From positions 1 through 33,837 of the forward strand of contig JUEF01000071.1 in the NCBI GenBank assembly GCA_000802045.1: DNA of 33,837 nt, given 5' to 3'. This DNA is from Peptococcaceae bacterium BICA1-8. Its GTDB lineage: Bacteria > Bacillota > Peptococcia > Peptococcales > BICA1-8. Below the pieces are notes generated by a model. That model was not told the origin of the DNA. It searched no databases and saw only the letters and a list, made by a program, of their open reading frames with translations. Positions 16,499 through 23,204 of this stretch are shown in pieces (the stretch's first letter is position 1; every line of letters starts with the position of its first letter). Both the position numbers and the translations under genes were made by a program.

Positions 16499-16540
16499 GA
16501 GAAATGAGAAATGAGAAATGAGAAATGAGAAATGAGAAAT
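16499..16540. repeat. GAGAAAT heptamer tandem repeat, six perfect copies
   Basis: Exactly 42 bp of (GAGAAAT)6 lie in the 108-bp gap between the yabM stop and the mazG start, 55 nt upstream of the mazG ATG. Perfect copies imply recent expansion and likely length variation between strains. Confidence 0.95.
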
Positions 16541-16594
16541 TGAAATATTACTAGGTTTTGTGCCTTGAGTATAGAGAATGGGAGGGTAGCTAAG

Positions 16595-17389
16595 ATGTCT
16601 AAAAGTCAGAAAGCTTCATATCCCCTTGACCCCCTTATAGATGTAATGGACAAGCTATTAGCACCTGATGGGTGCCCTTGGGATAGGAAGCAGGATTACA
16701 GCACATTGAAAAGGTATTTGTTGGAGGAGACTTATGAGGTATTAGAAGCTATTGATGAAGGAAATATGTATAAACTCTGTGACGAATTGGGAGACTTATT
16801 ACTACAAGTGGTATTCCACTCCGCACTTGGTGCTAGAGCAAATCACTTTACGATAAATGATGTCATAAATGGAATAACGGAGAAAATGATCCGCCGCCAT
16901 CCCCATGTTTTTGGTAATGTTACAGTTTCGGGCGCCGAGGATGTTTTACATAACTGGGAAGTAATAAAGGCCCAAGAAAAGGGTCGGCAAAAGGAAGAAA
17001 GTTTGTTAGGCTCTGTTCCCAAGGAGTTGCCATCCTTAATGCATGCTTATAAGGTCCAGGAAAGAGCTGCTAAAGTAGGCTTTGATTGGCCGGATATCAA
17101 GGGCGCATGGGATAAGATTTATGAGGAATTGGAAGAATTAGATGCTGCAGTTAGAAAAAAAGAGGAAATTTATGAGGAATTGGGGGATCTGTTGTTCTCA
17201 ATAGTTAATGTTGCCAGATTTCTTAAGATAAATCCGGAAGAAGCCTTACTGGCTGCTATTAGAAAATTTCGTTCCAGATTTGCATTTATTGAAAATAAAG
17301 TTAGTGAAAATGGTAAGAATATAGATGACTATAGTATGGAAGAACTTGATGCGTGGTGGGAAGAAACTAAGGTTATTAAGAAAAATTAG
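16595..17389 (+). CDS. mazG: Nucleoside triphosphate pyrophosphohydrolase MazG
   Basis: MazG hydrolyses (d)NTPs to monophosphates and pyrophosphate, sanitising pools and lowering ppGpp in some bacteria. The 264-residue protein has two tandem MazG modules. The first contains the metal-binding EETYE...DELGDLLLQ helices (about 43-80), the second EELEELDAA...YEELGDLLFS (about 177-210). B. subtilis YabN at this locus is a fusion with an N-terminal tetrapyrrole-methylase domain. That domain is absent here, so the protein resembles E. coli MazG in size. ATG 16595 follows GGGAGG by about 10 nt; a TTG at 16565 is a weaker alternative. Confidence 0.95.
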   Translation: MSKSQKASYPLDPLIDVMDKLLAPDGCPWDRKQDYSTLKRYLLEETYEVLEAIDEGNMYKLCDELGDLLLQVVFHSALGARANHFTINDVINGITEKMIRRHPHVFGNVTVSGAEDVLHNWEVIKAQEKGRQKEESLLGSVPKELPSLMHAYKVQERAAKVGFDWPDIKGAWDKIYEELEELDAAVRKKEEIYEELGDLLFSIVNVARFLKINPEEALLAAIRKFRSRFAFIENKVSENGKNIDDYSMEELDAWWEETKVIKKN

Positions 17390-17494
17390 GAAAATATTTT
17401 ATTAAATTGGTATTTATTGCAGGATTTTAGCCAACATACCACGAATTATGGTGAACGTGAGAAACTCATTTATTTATTGTAGGAGGGATTCATT

Positions 17495-17773
17495 ATGAAT
17501 AAGACTGAACTCATAAGCAGTGTAGCTGAAAAATCTGAATTAACCAAGAAAGACGCTGAGAAAGCTGTTAACGCTTTATTTGCATCTGTAGAGGAAGCAT
17601 TAGCAAGAGGGGAAAAGGTACAATTGGTAGGATTTGGTACCTTTGAAGTAAGAGATCGTAAAGCTCGTACCGGCCGTAACCCTCAAACAGGGGAAGAAAT
17701 TCAAATTCCCGCTGCTAAAGTTCCCGCATTTAAAGCAGGTAAGTCATTAAAGGACGCTGTTGAAAAACTGTAA
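17495..17773 (+). CDS. hup: DNA-binding protein HU
   Basis: HU is a small, abundant, dimeric nucleoid protein that bends and compacts DNA. The 92-residue length is standard. The helical N-terminal part ([20 protein letters not shown]) is followed by the beta-arm DNA-binding region with the signature [19 protein letters not shown] and the proline at the tip of the arm (EIQIPA). ATG 17495 has AGGAGGG about 8 nt upstream. It sits alone between mazG and rqcP with a strong terminator, as in several Clostridia. In B. subtilis hbs is elsewhere. Confidence 0.98.
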   Translation: MNKTELISSVAEKSELTKKDAEKAVNALFASVEEALARGEKVQLVGFGTFEVRDRKARTGRNPQTGEEIQIPAAKVPAFKAGKSLKDAVEKL

Positions 17774-17782
17774 GTAGGCTAA

Positions 17783-17817
17783 AAGAGTCAGGTTCATTTA
17801 ATGAGCCTGACTTTTTT
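17783..17817 (+). terminator. Terminator after hup
   Basis: AGTCAGGTTCAT (17786-17797) pairs with ATGAGCCTGACT (17801-17812), including one G-T pair, with loop TTA and a following T run. Confidence 0.92.
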
Positions 17818-17824
17818 AAACTGG

Positions 17825-17862
17825 TATTTAACCACGGGCCCCTCCGGGGCACACGGATAAAC
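17825..17862 (+). repeat. TATTTAACCACGG dispersed repeat, long copy
   Basis: TATTTAACCACGGG is followed by a CCCCTCCGGGG hairpin and CACACGGATAAACA. It aligns, inverted, with 23081-23130, sharing both the flank words and the TCCGGG hairpin centre. Period-8 words (CGTATAAA, CGAATAGA, CGTTTAAA) follow at about 17904-17927. Confidence 0.65.
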
Positions 17863-17945
17863 ATAGTCTATAAACCCATGACTAGTCACTAATATCATAT
17901 AAACGTATAAACGAATAGACGTTTAAAACCAGAAAGGAGCGAATT

Positions 17946-18185
17946 ATGCGATTAGATAAATTTCTAAAGGTTTCACGAATAATAAAAAGGCGTACTTTAG
18001 CTAAAGAAGTTTGTGATGGTGGAAGGATAAAGATCAATGGAAACGTAGCTAAAGCCAGTTCAACTGTAAAACAGGATGATATTTTAGAAATAGGCTTTGG
18101 AGAGCGCCTTTCCCGATATCAGATTTTGAAGGTTGAAGAAAATGCAAGAGCCGATGCAGCCAAGGATTTGTATAAACAACTTTAA
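17946..18185 (+). CDS. rqcP: S4-domain RNA-binding protein RqcP (YabO, Hsp15 homologue)
   Basis: RqcP (formerly YabO) binds the 50S subunit and works with RqcH to add poly-alanine tails to stalled nascent chains in ribosome quality control. The 79-residue protein is essentially one S4 domain: MRLDKFLKVSRIIKRRTLAK, VCDGGRIKINGNVAKAS and VKQDDILEIGFG, with a short helical tail. ATG 17946 follows AAAGGAGCG. Its order hup-rqcP-...-yabP-yabQ supports orthology with B. subtilis yabO (86 residues). Confidence 0.95.
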   Translation: MRLDKFLKVSRIIKRRTLAKEVCDGGRIKINGNVAKASSTVKQDDILEIGFGERLSRYQILKVEENARADAAKDLYKQL

Positions 18186-18187
18186 TT

Positions 18188-18210
18188 AGATGAATGGCAA
18201 TTTGCATCCC
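18188..18210 (+). repeat. Truncated third copy of the 29-bp-unit element
   Basis: AGATGAATGGCAATTT (18188-18203) is identical to 7644-7659 in copy A, then skips 8 bp and continues as GCATCCC. It faces the full inverted copy at 18258-18346. Confidence 0.6.
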
Positions 18211-18257
18211 ATGCATGTGAATATTCCATGAGGTATCTGCACCTGGGTCAAGCTTAA

Positions 18258-18346
18258 AGGATGCATCAAAACAAATTGGCAATCATCTGATGCATAATGC
18301 AGTTTAACCCAAAAGAAGATGCATCCCGAAAAGTTGTCATTCATCG
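18258..18346 (-). repeat. 89-bp dispersed element, copy B (inverted)
   Basis: The minus strand aligns without gaps to 7586-7674 with 11 mismatches by my count. Octamers at 18260, 18289 (GATGCATA) and 18318 keep the exact 29-bp spacing. It occupies the rqcP to SpoIID-like spacer. Confidence 0.85.
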
Positions 18347-18383
18347 AATGCTGACCTCCAGTCTAACTGTATGAGATAAAAAT

Positions 18384-18414
18384 GTATATTCTGCTTCCTC
18401 TCGTTTAATACTAA
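18384..18414 (+). promoter_or_regulatory. Candidate sigma-E promoter of the SpoIID-like gene
   Basis: GTATATT (18384-18390) fits the sigma-E -35 (KMATATT) apart from its second base. The paired AATACTAA (18407-18414) matches CATACAMT at 5 of 8 positions, with a 16-bp spacer. spoIID genes are classical sigma-E targets, but the match is only fair. Confidence 0.3.
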
Positions 18415-18441
18415 TTTTACCAAAGAATGAGGAGGCATTTT

Positions 18442-19389
18442 ATGTGTAAAAGAATAGCGCTTTTTATAATTTTGCTTAGTTTAATTTTACTTAACGTAAT
18501 CGCCTGTACCTCCCCTCAGAAAAAACCTGCTCCTCCCCAACAAGAGCCAACAAAGGAAGAGCCCACGATTAGCCTATATGTTGCTGAAACAGGGAGCACT
18601 AAGGAAATTAAAATGGAGTCATATTTAGAAGGCGTAGTAGCGGCTGAAATGGATGTTGACTGGCCTATTGAGGCCCTGGCCGCTCAGGCAATTATTGCCC
18701 GGACCTTTACCTTAGAAAAGATCCAAGAGGGTGGAGTAAAAGAACGAGGCACAGATGCCTCTACCGATATTAATGAGTTTCAGGCCTATGATAGGGAAAG
18801 AATTAATGACCAAGTAAAAAAGGCAGTGCAAATGACTAGAGGCGAAGTTGCAAAATATCGAGGGAAACTAATTAAGGCCTGGTTTTTTGCAGATGGGGGA
18901 GGTAAAACCTCAGCTTCAGCTGAGGAGGGGCTGGGTTTTAATAGAGCACCTACTCCCTATATCAAAAGTGTAGATGACCCAGGGATAAATATTACTGTTG
19001 AGGAAAATAAAAGCTGGCAGGTGTCTTTTCCCCTTAATGCTGTCCAGAATGCAATTCAACAGGTCTCCGGTAAGGCTGCGACAAATATCAGTTCAGTGTC
19101 AATTGCTGAAAAGGGACCTTCTGGAAGGGCTACAAAGATAAAAGTAGGTGATGTAGTAGTAAGTGCACCTGCTCTAAGGCTAGCCCTGGGAAGTGATAAG
19201 ATGAGGTCCGCATTATTGACTGGCATTAGCATCCAAGGTGGTAATTTAGTAATGCAGGGAAAAGGTTATGGTCATGGGGTAGGCATGAGTCAATGGGGAG
19301 CTAGAGCTTTAGCAGAGGACGGTAAAAGCCCTGAAGATATCGTGCGATACTTCTTTAAGGATGTAGAAATAGTAAAAGAATATAAATAA
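18442..19389 (+). CDS. SpoIID/LytB-domain lipoprotein, putative peptidoglycan lytic transglycosylase
   Basis: The SpoIID domain cleaves denuded glycan strands during engulfment of the forespore. This 315-residue protein has a lipoprotein signal (MCKRIALFIILLSLILLNVI, Cys22) instead of the simple membrane anchor of classical SpoIID. A Pro/Glu-rich linker and the catalytic domain follow. The domain contains YLEGVVAAEM, where Glu69 aligns with the family's catalytic acid, WPIEALAAQAIIARTFTLEK, and the C-terminal GYGHGVGMSQWGARALAEDG. The main spoIID of Firmicutes is usually near murA/spoIIQ, so this is probably a paralogue. ATG 18442 is favoured because ATGAGGAGG lies 6 nt before it. A terminator follows. 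Confidence 0.88.
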   Translation: MCKRIALFIILLSLILLNVIACTSPQKKPAPPQQEPTKEEPTISLYVAETGSTKEIKMESYLEGVVAAEMDVDWPIEALAAQAIIARTFTLEKIQEGGVKERGTDASTDINEFQAYDRERINDQVKKAVQMTRGEVAKYRGKLIKAWFFADGGGKTSASAEEGLGFNRAPTPYIKSVDDPGINITVEENKSWQVSFPLNAVQNAIQQVSGKAATNISSVSIAEKGPSGRATKIKVGDVVVSAPALRLALGSDKMRSALLTGISIQGGNLVMQGKGYGHGVGMSQWGARALAEDGKSPEDIVRYFFKDVEIVKEYK

Positions 19390-19390
19390 T

Positions 19391-19426
19391 GAAAAAACAA
19401 CTCCGCTGATGCGGGGTTGTTTTTTC
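19391..19426 (+). terminator. Terminator after the SpoIID-like gene
   Basis: AAAAAACAACTCCGC (19391-19405) pairs with GCGGGGTTGTTTTTT (19410-19424), one T-G pair, loop TGAT. Confidence 0.92.
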
Positions 19427-19448
19427 GTGGAAAGGTGAAACAGTGATT

Positions 19449-19510
19449 GTAGGGAACGGTGTCCTCACCGTTCCGCAACGTCGGGAGGAACGACTGGGTC
19501 GTCGTTCCTC
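19449..19510. repeat. Pair of GC-rich palindromes (REP-like)
   Basis: Hairpin 1: GGAACGGTG/CACCGTTCC (19453-19461 and 19466-19474), preceded by GTAGG. Hairpin 2: GAGGAACGAC/GTCGTTCCTC (19485-19494 and 19501-19510). They are joined by GCAACGTCGG, and both stems contain GGAACG. There is no T run and the terminator precedes them, so they look like a repeat element rather than a terminator. Confidence 0.65.
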
Positions 19511-19583
19511 TCAATATTATTGTAATGAAATACCAGTGAAGAGCATATATGTTAGCAAGGATTTATTTTAAGGGGGGCTCTGC

Positions 19584-19868
19584 ATGGAGGACAAAATGGG
19601 TGAGTGTATTTTAAATTTAATAAATAGAGAAAAAATGCAGATTACCGGTGTAAATAATGTTGCTTCTTATGATGAAGCAGAAATAGTAATACAAACAGTT
19701 TTAGGAATTCTTGTTGTTAAAGGAGCGGGTCTGCACATTACTAATCTAAATCTAGAAGATGGAAAGCTTGCGGTAGACGGTTATATAAACAAAATTGAGT
19801 TCTCGGAGGACAAAGGAGCAAAGTTGAGAGATAAAAGTAAAGGCATCTTTTCTAGATTAATAAGGTAG
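19584..19868 (+). CDS. yabP: Sporulation protein YabP
   Basis: YabP is a small, conserved protein of endospore formers. In B. subtilis yabP and yabQ are transcribed in the mother cell, and yabQ is needed for cortex synthesis. The 94-residue product shows the family core REKMQITGVNNVASYDEAEI and the small-sheet segment GAGLHITNLNLEDGKLAVDG, ending in a basic tail. ATG 19584 is preceded by AAGGGGGG about 9 nt upstream. yabQ follows after 11 nt, so the pair is an operon. No sigma-E promoter could be confirmed upstream. Confidence 0.93.
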   Translation: MEDKMGECILNLINREKMQITGVNNVASYDEAEIVIQTVLGILVVKGAGLHITNLNLEDGKLAVDGYINKIEFSEDKGAKLRDKSKGIFSRLIR

Positions 19869-19879
19869 GGTGTGCTGTA

Positions 19880-20380
19880 ATGCAATCAATATATGACCAA
19901 CTATTTGCCTTAATAGTTACTATGTGTATCGGCTTTTTAGCCGGTATTATTTTTGATGTTTACCGTGTTTTTAGGGGATTATGGCGGCCTAGAAAGCTGG
20001 GAACCTTTTTCGGAGATATTATATTTTGGCTAGTTATGACATTTTTAGTTTTTGCTTTATTGTTATTGGGAAACTGGGGGGAAATGCGTATTTATGTTTT
20101 TCTAGGGATTGCTTTTGGTGCTTATCTATATGTGCATTATCTTAGCAAAAGATGTCAGAAATTATTCCGGACTATTTTTCTTTATATTATAAGAATTTTA
20201 ACTATTTTGTGGAGGGTTATTTCATGGCCATTTAGAATTTTATATAAAATTATCCTTGTTCCTATAGGATTTATTGTTTCCGGATTAGAGAGTACTTTTG
20301 GTTTTGTGAGCAAAGGAATTAGGAAGGTAGGACAAAAAATTTGCAGAATTAGAAACAAACAACCCAAGGATGATGAATAA
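19880..20380 (+). CDS. yabQ: Spore cortex biosynthesis protein YabQ
   Basis: YabQ is a mother-cell membrane protein required for cortex formation in B. subtilis. The 166-residue protein has hydrophobic segments at about 8-28 (LFALIVTMCIGFLAGIIFDV), 44-65 and 71-88, then an amphipathic stretch with many aromatic residues (SWPFRILYKIILVPIGF). It ends in a lysine/arginine-rich tail. The motif GIIFDVYRVFRGLWRP in the first loop is characteristic of the family. The gene directly follows yabP. Only 5 nt separate its stop codon from the -35 element of the strong promoter that starts the RNA leader downstream, and I see no terminator between them. Confidence 0.93.
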   Translation: MQSIYDQLFALIVTMCIGFLAGIIFDVYRVFRGLWRPRKLGTFFGDIIFWLVMTFLVFALLLLGNWGEMRIYVFLGIAFGAYLYVHYLSKRCQKLFRTIFLYIIRILTILWRVISWPFRILYKIILVPIGFIVSGLESTFGFVSKGIRKVGQKICRIRNKQPKDDE

Positions 20381-20385
20381 AGTTG

Positions 20386-20414
20386 TTGAAAAATTATACC
20401 TAAAAGGCTATAAT
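20386..20414 (+). promoter_or_regulatory. Strong sigma-A promoter of the RNA leader/ABC operon
   Basis: TTGAAA (20386-20391), a 17-bp spacer and TATAAT (20409-20414). It lies immediately after yabQ, with a predicted start point near 20421. No second promoter is evident between the terminator at 20690 and the ABC gene at 20742. Confidence 0.8.
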
Positions 20415-20420
20415 TATAAT

Positions 20421-20690
20421 ATGGAAATGTGAAGTAGGTACAGGGTAGTAGGTGTGGTCAGTAAGGTTTGGCATGTCCTGTGATAGGTCAGATGCGAACT
20501 GACAAGCTTATGAAATGATTTAGTACATATCCGAAACCTGTTACTGAAAAACGTTAATTATGAGCTGGGGCTTCTTTAGGTTCTATGGGACATAAAGTAG
20601 GCTACATGTAAGCATGTGGTTTAGGGTGAGTCGAGAGGCGAAACCCAGGCACTCTAACTCTACTAAATGTAGAGTTAGAGTGCCTTTTTT
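20421..20690 (+). ncRNA. Putative structured RNA or riboswitch-like leader of the amino-acid ABC operon
   Basis: There is no open frame of note, yet pairing is extensive. Domain 1 is closed by TCAGTAA/TTACTGA (20458-20464 with 20541-20547), continued by GGTTT/AAACC (20465-20469 with 20534-20538) and GG/CC. It encloses a GTCAG/CTGAC hairpin (20487-20491 with 20499-20503). Domain 2 is closed by CTGGG/CCCAG (20565-20569 with 20644-20648) and contains a 7-bp hairpin with a TAAG loop (20602-20619). A perfect terminator follows. I do not recognise a T-box or a known metabolite riboswitch. Either a regulated leader or a free small RNA fits. Confidence 0.6.
20648..20690 (+). terminator. Terminator at the end of the RNA leader
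   Basis: GGCACTCTAACTCTA (20648-20662) pairs perfectly with 20670-20684 around loop CTAAATG, followed by six T. Its first base overlaps the 3' end of the domain 2 closing helix, so the two structures abut. Confidence 0.93.
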
Positions 20691-20741
20691 ATCAAAAAAT
20701 CCATAGTGGGGCTTCTAGCCAAAATCAGGGGGAAATGTTGT

Positions 20742-21530
20742 ATGAAGAGTAGTAAAAAGGTTTTGATGGTAGGAATGTTTTTATTAGCTGTTACCTTAGT
20801 TTTTTCTGGGTGTGGTCAGGATAAGGGTGATGCTTTGGTACGAGTTCAAAAAGCAGGGGAGATCAGTTTTGCCATGAGTGGAGGTTATCCACCATTTAAT
20901 TATTATGACGACAAAAATGAATTAGTAGGTTTTGATGTAGATGTCTCCACTGAAGTGGCTAAGAGGCTGGGCGTAGAATTTAGCCCTGTTACTACTGATT
21001 GGAGCGGTATAATTGAAGGCTTGCGTTCAGGCGTATATGACGGGATTTTAGGAAGTATGGCAGTAACAGATGAACGTAAAGAGAAAGTTGATTTTTCTGT
21101 GCCCTATTATTATTCTGGAGCGCAACTGGTAGTAAAGGAGAATAGTCCTTATAACGACCCAGCTGATTTAAAAGGCAAGATAATAGGTGTTGTTACAGGA
21201 ACAACCTTTGAATCCGATGCGGAAAAGCTAGGAGCAGGTGAAATTAAGCTTTATAAAGATGATAATCAGACCCTAATGGAGGTAAATAGCGGTGCGGTTG
21301 ATGCTGTAATTACTGATAGGGTGGTTGGTGTAAATGCCATAAACAGTGGAAAGTTCAAGATCAAGCTTCTTGGTAATCCGCTGCGTAGCGAAGATATTGC
21401 AGTAGCCTTTAGCCAAAGTGACGATTCTCTGCGAGAGGCCGTTGATAAAATCTTGAATGAAATGCATGAGGATGGAACGCTGAAGCAGCTAAGTGAAAAG
21501 TGGTTGCAGGCTGATATTACTAAAAAATAA
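20742..21530 (+). CDS. Amino-acid ABC transporter substrate-binding lipoprotein
   Basis: This is an extracellular solute-binding protein of family 3 (polar amino acids, such as glutamine, arginine or cystine). The signal peptide ends in the lipobox FSGC (Cys24). The mature part contains GYPPFNYYDDKNELVGFDVD, the family signature around the ligand carboxylate site, then SGVYDGILGSMAVTDERKEK and VDFSVPYYYSGAQLVV, and a C-terminal EDIAVAFSQ lobe. The product has 262 residues. ATG 20742 is chosen over GTG 20706 because AGGGGG (20727-20732) precedes it and it gives a proper signal peptide. It is the first gene of the transporter operon behind the RNA leader. The exact substrate cannot be assigned. 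Confidence 0.93.
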   Translation: MKSSKKVLMVGMFLLAVTLVFSGCGQDKGDALVRVQKAGEISFAMSGGYPPFNYYDDKNELVGFDVDVSTEVAKRLGVEFSPVTTDWSGIIEGLRSGVYDGILGSMAVTDERKEKVDFSVPYYYSGAQLVVKENSPYNDPADLKGKIIGVVTGTTFESDAEKLGAGEIKLYKDDNQTLMEVNSGAVDAVITDRVVGVNAINSGKFKIKLLGNPLRSEDIAVAFSQSDDSLREAVDKILNEMHEDGTLKQLSEKWLQADITKK

Positions 21531-21556
21531 GCTATGAATTAGTTCGGCTGAATAAA

Positions 21557-21595
21557 AATCAGGTGGGGTTTTAACCCCACCTGATTCAGGTTTTT
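21557..21595 (+). terminator. Intercistronic hairpin between binding-protein and permease genes
   Basis: AATCAGGTGGGGTT (21557-21570) pairs with its complement at 21573-21586. TTTTTAT begins only after CAGG, so termination may be partial. In many ABC operons such hairpins keep binding-protein mRNA more abundant than permease mRNA. Confidence 0.65.
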
Positions 21596-21648
21596 ATAAC
21601 GTTAGGCACAAAATGCCAGAAGGCATTATTAAACGAGGAGTGAAGGAA

Positions 21649-22308
21649 ATGGATTACGAATTTTCAGCATTGGTAAAATTTTTCCCGTTTTTTTTGCCGG
21701 CAGCCTTAATGACAATCAAAATAACTATTGCCGGAATTTTAATGGGGTTAATACTGGGGCTTTTAGCAGCCTTTTGTCGAATTTCCAACAATAGGCTTTT
21801 AAATATTCCGGCCGCAATATATATCTATATAATTCGTGGTACACCATTGTTACTACAATTGCTTTTTATCTATTTTGGTTTACGGGGTTTATTTGGTTTC
21901 AAAGCCTTTACCTCTGCTGTTTTAGGTTTAGGCATTCACAATGGAGCCTATATTTCTGAAATTTTCCGGGGCGCTATTCAGTCTATTGCTTTAGGACAAA
22001 TGGAGGCAGCCCGTTCTTTAGGCATGACTTACCAAAAAGCTATGCTGAGGATTATTTTACCCCAGGCTTTTAAAAGAGCAATACCTCCCTTGGGTAATCA
22101 GTTCATTATTGCCCTTAAGGATTCTTCCTTGGCAAGTGCGATTACCATTAATGAACTGCTTTTAAAATCACAGCAGTTATATTCGGCGAATTTTATGATG
22201 ATGGAAATGCTAACTGTGGCCGCTTTATTCTATCTGCTTTATACTAGCATTTTCACCTGGATGTTTAATAAAATCGAAGCAAAACTGGCAGTCAGTGGCA
22301 GCCGTTAA
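21649..22308 (+). CDS. Amino-acid ABC transporter permease (HisMQ family)
   Basis: This inner-membrane subunit forms the translocation path for the binding protein encoded upstream. The 219-residue product has about five hydrophobic segments, the HisM/GlnP N-terminal pattern ([20 protein letters not shown]), the conserved [20 protein letters not shown] segment and the cytoplasmic EAA loop [20 protein letters not shown], which docks on the ATPase. ATG 21649 has GAGGAG (21635-21640) 8 nt upstream; ATG 21613 would add 12 residues without a ribosome site. The single permease gene implies a homodimer. Confidence 0.93.
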   Translation: MDYEFSALVKFFPFFLPAALMTIKITIAGILMGLILGLLAAFCRISNNRLLNIPAAIYIYIIRGTPLLLQLLFIYFGLRGLFGFKAFTSAVLGLGIHNGAYISEIFRGAIQSIALGQMEAARSLGMTYQKAMLRIILPQAFKRAIPPLGNQFIIALKDSSLASAITINELLLKSQQLYSANFMMMEMLTVAALFYLLYTSIFTWMFNKIEAKLAVSGSR

Positions 22309-22319
22309 GGAGGAGTAAA

Positions 22320-23045
22320 ATGATTAAGGTTAAAGGTTTGGAGAAATGGTTTGGTGATTTGCATGTTTTAAAAGAAATAGACTTGATTATCAATCCAAGC
22401 GAGGTTGTAGTAATTATTGGTGCTAGCGGCTCGGGAAAAAGTACTCTTCTTAGGTGTATCAATTTTCTAGAAAGATTTAAAAAGGGCATTATCGAAATTG
22501 ACGATGTAGTAATTGATAATAATAATGAAAAGATGATTAATAAAATGCGGACTCATGTGGGTATGGTATTTCAGCACTTTAATCTCTTTCCTCATATGAC
22601 TGTTTTGCAGAATGTAATCGAAGGTCCAACCCAGGTTAAAGGTATGTCAAAGAAAGATGCCATAGAAGTAGGAAAATATTATCTAGACAAGGTAGGACTT
22701 AGTGACAAAGAAGAAGCATATCCGAGTATGCTCTCAGGTGGTCAAAAGCAAAGGGTGGCTATTGCTAGAGCTTTGGCTATGGAGCCATCGGTAATTCTTT
22801 TTGATGAACCAACATCAGCATTAGATCCTGAACTAGTAGGTGAAGTACTTGCAGTTATGAAAAACCTAGCTAAAGAAGGAATGACGATGGTAGTAGTAAC
22901 CCATGAAATGGGTTTCGCCCGTGAGGTAGCTGATCGAGTTATTTATATGGATGAAGGCAGGATAGTTGAAGAAGGCTGTCCGACTAAAATATTTGATAAT
23001 CCCCAAACGGAGAGGACTAAGGAGTTCCTTTCCCAAATATGGTAG
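22320..23045 (+). CDS. Amino-acid ABC transporter ATP-binding protein
   Basis: The GlnQ/HisP-type ATPase powers the transporter. The 241-residue protein has Walker [10 protein letters not shown] (about 33-41), the Q-loop in [16 protein letters not shown], the signature [19 protein letters not shown], Walker [15 protein letters not shown] and the switch histidine in [21 protein letters not shown] directly precedes ATG 22320, 11 nt after the permease stop. It completes the binding protein-permease-ATPase operon. This operon interrupts the yabQ-divIC adjacency of Bacillus. Confidence 0.96.
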   Translation: MIKVKGLEKWFGDLHVLKEIDLIINPSEVVVIIGASGSGKSTLLRCINFLERFKKGIIEIDDVVIDNNNEKMINKMRTHVGMVFQHFNLFPHMTVLQNVIEGPTQVKGMSKKDAIEVGKYYLDKVGLSDKEEAYPSMLSGGQKQRVAIARALAMEPSVILFDEPTSALDPELVGEVLAVMKNLAKEGMTMVVVTHEMGFAREVADRVIYMDEGRIVEEGCPTKIFDNPQTERTKEFLSQIW

Positions 23046-23080
23046 TTATATGGGTTGTTTGATATCAAATATTCTTTAAT

Positions 23081-23130
23081 CTTTTAACCGTGTTCATCCG
23101 TGTGCCCGGAGGGCACGTGGTTAAATAATA
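23081..23130 (-). repeat. TATTTAACCACG dispersed repeat, long inverted copy
   Basis: On the minus strand: ATTATTTAACCACGTGCCC, then TCCGGGCACACGGATGAACA and CGGTTAAAAG. It matches 17825-17862 through the ACCACG, TCCGGG and CACACGGAT words, and is the fullest copy here. GTGCCC/GGGCAC forms an internal hairpin. Confidence 0.65.
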
Positions 23131-23138
23131 CTCTTTTT

Positions 23139-23160
23139 CGCCCTTCGGGGCTATTTTTTT
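23139..23160 (+). terminator. Terminator after the ABC operon
   Basis: GCCC-TTCG-GGGC (23140-23151), a short stem with a stable TTCG loop, is followed by TATTTTTTT. It ends the transporter message about 100 nt after the ATPase stop. Confidence 0.7.
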
Positions 23161-23204
23161 AGTCTATTTTTGCTCTAATAAACATATAATTAATTTGGAA
23201 AAAA

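Noticed and set aside
19513..19551. Sigma-E promoter before yabP
   Set aside because: AATATT and CATATATG are present but about 25 bp apart, and the closer GAAATA leaves only 11 bp; neither spacing fits sigma-E.
20421..20647. 6S RNA, tmRNA, SRP RNA or RNase P RNA
   Set aside because: None of the conserved words of these RNAs (for example GAGGAAAGTCC of RNase P or the GGAAG loop of SRP RNA) is present.
20586..20690. T-box leader before the ABC operon
   Set aside because: AGGGTGAGTCGAG superficially recalls the T-box word, but the conserved AGGGTGGNACCGCG and a matching antiterminator are absent.
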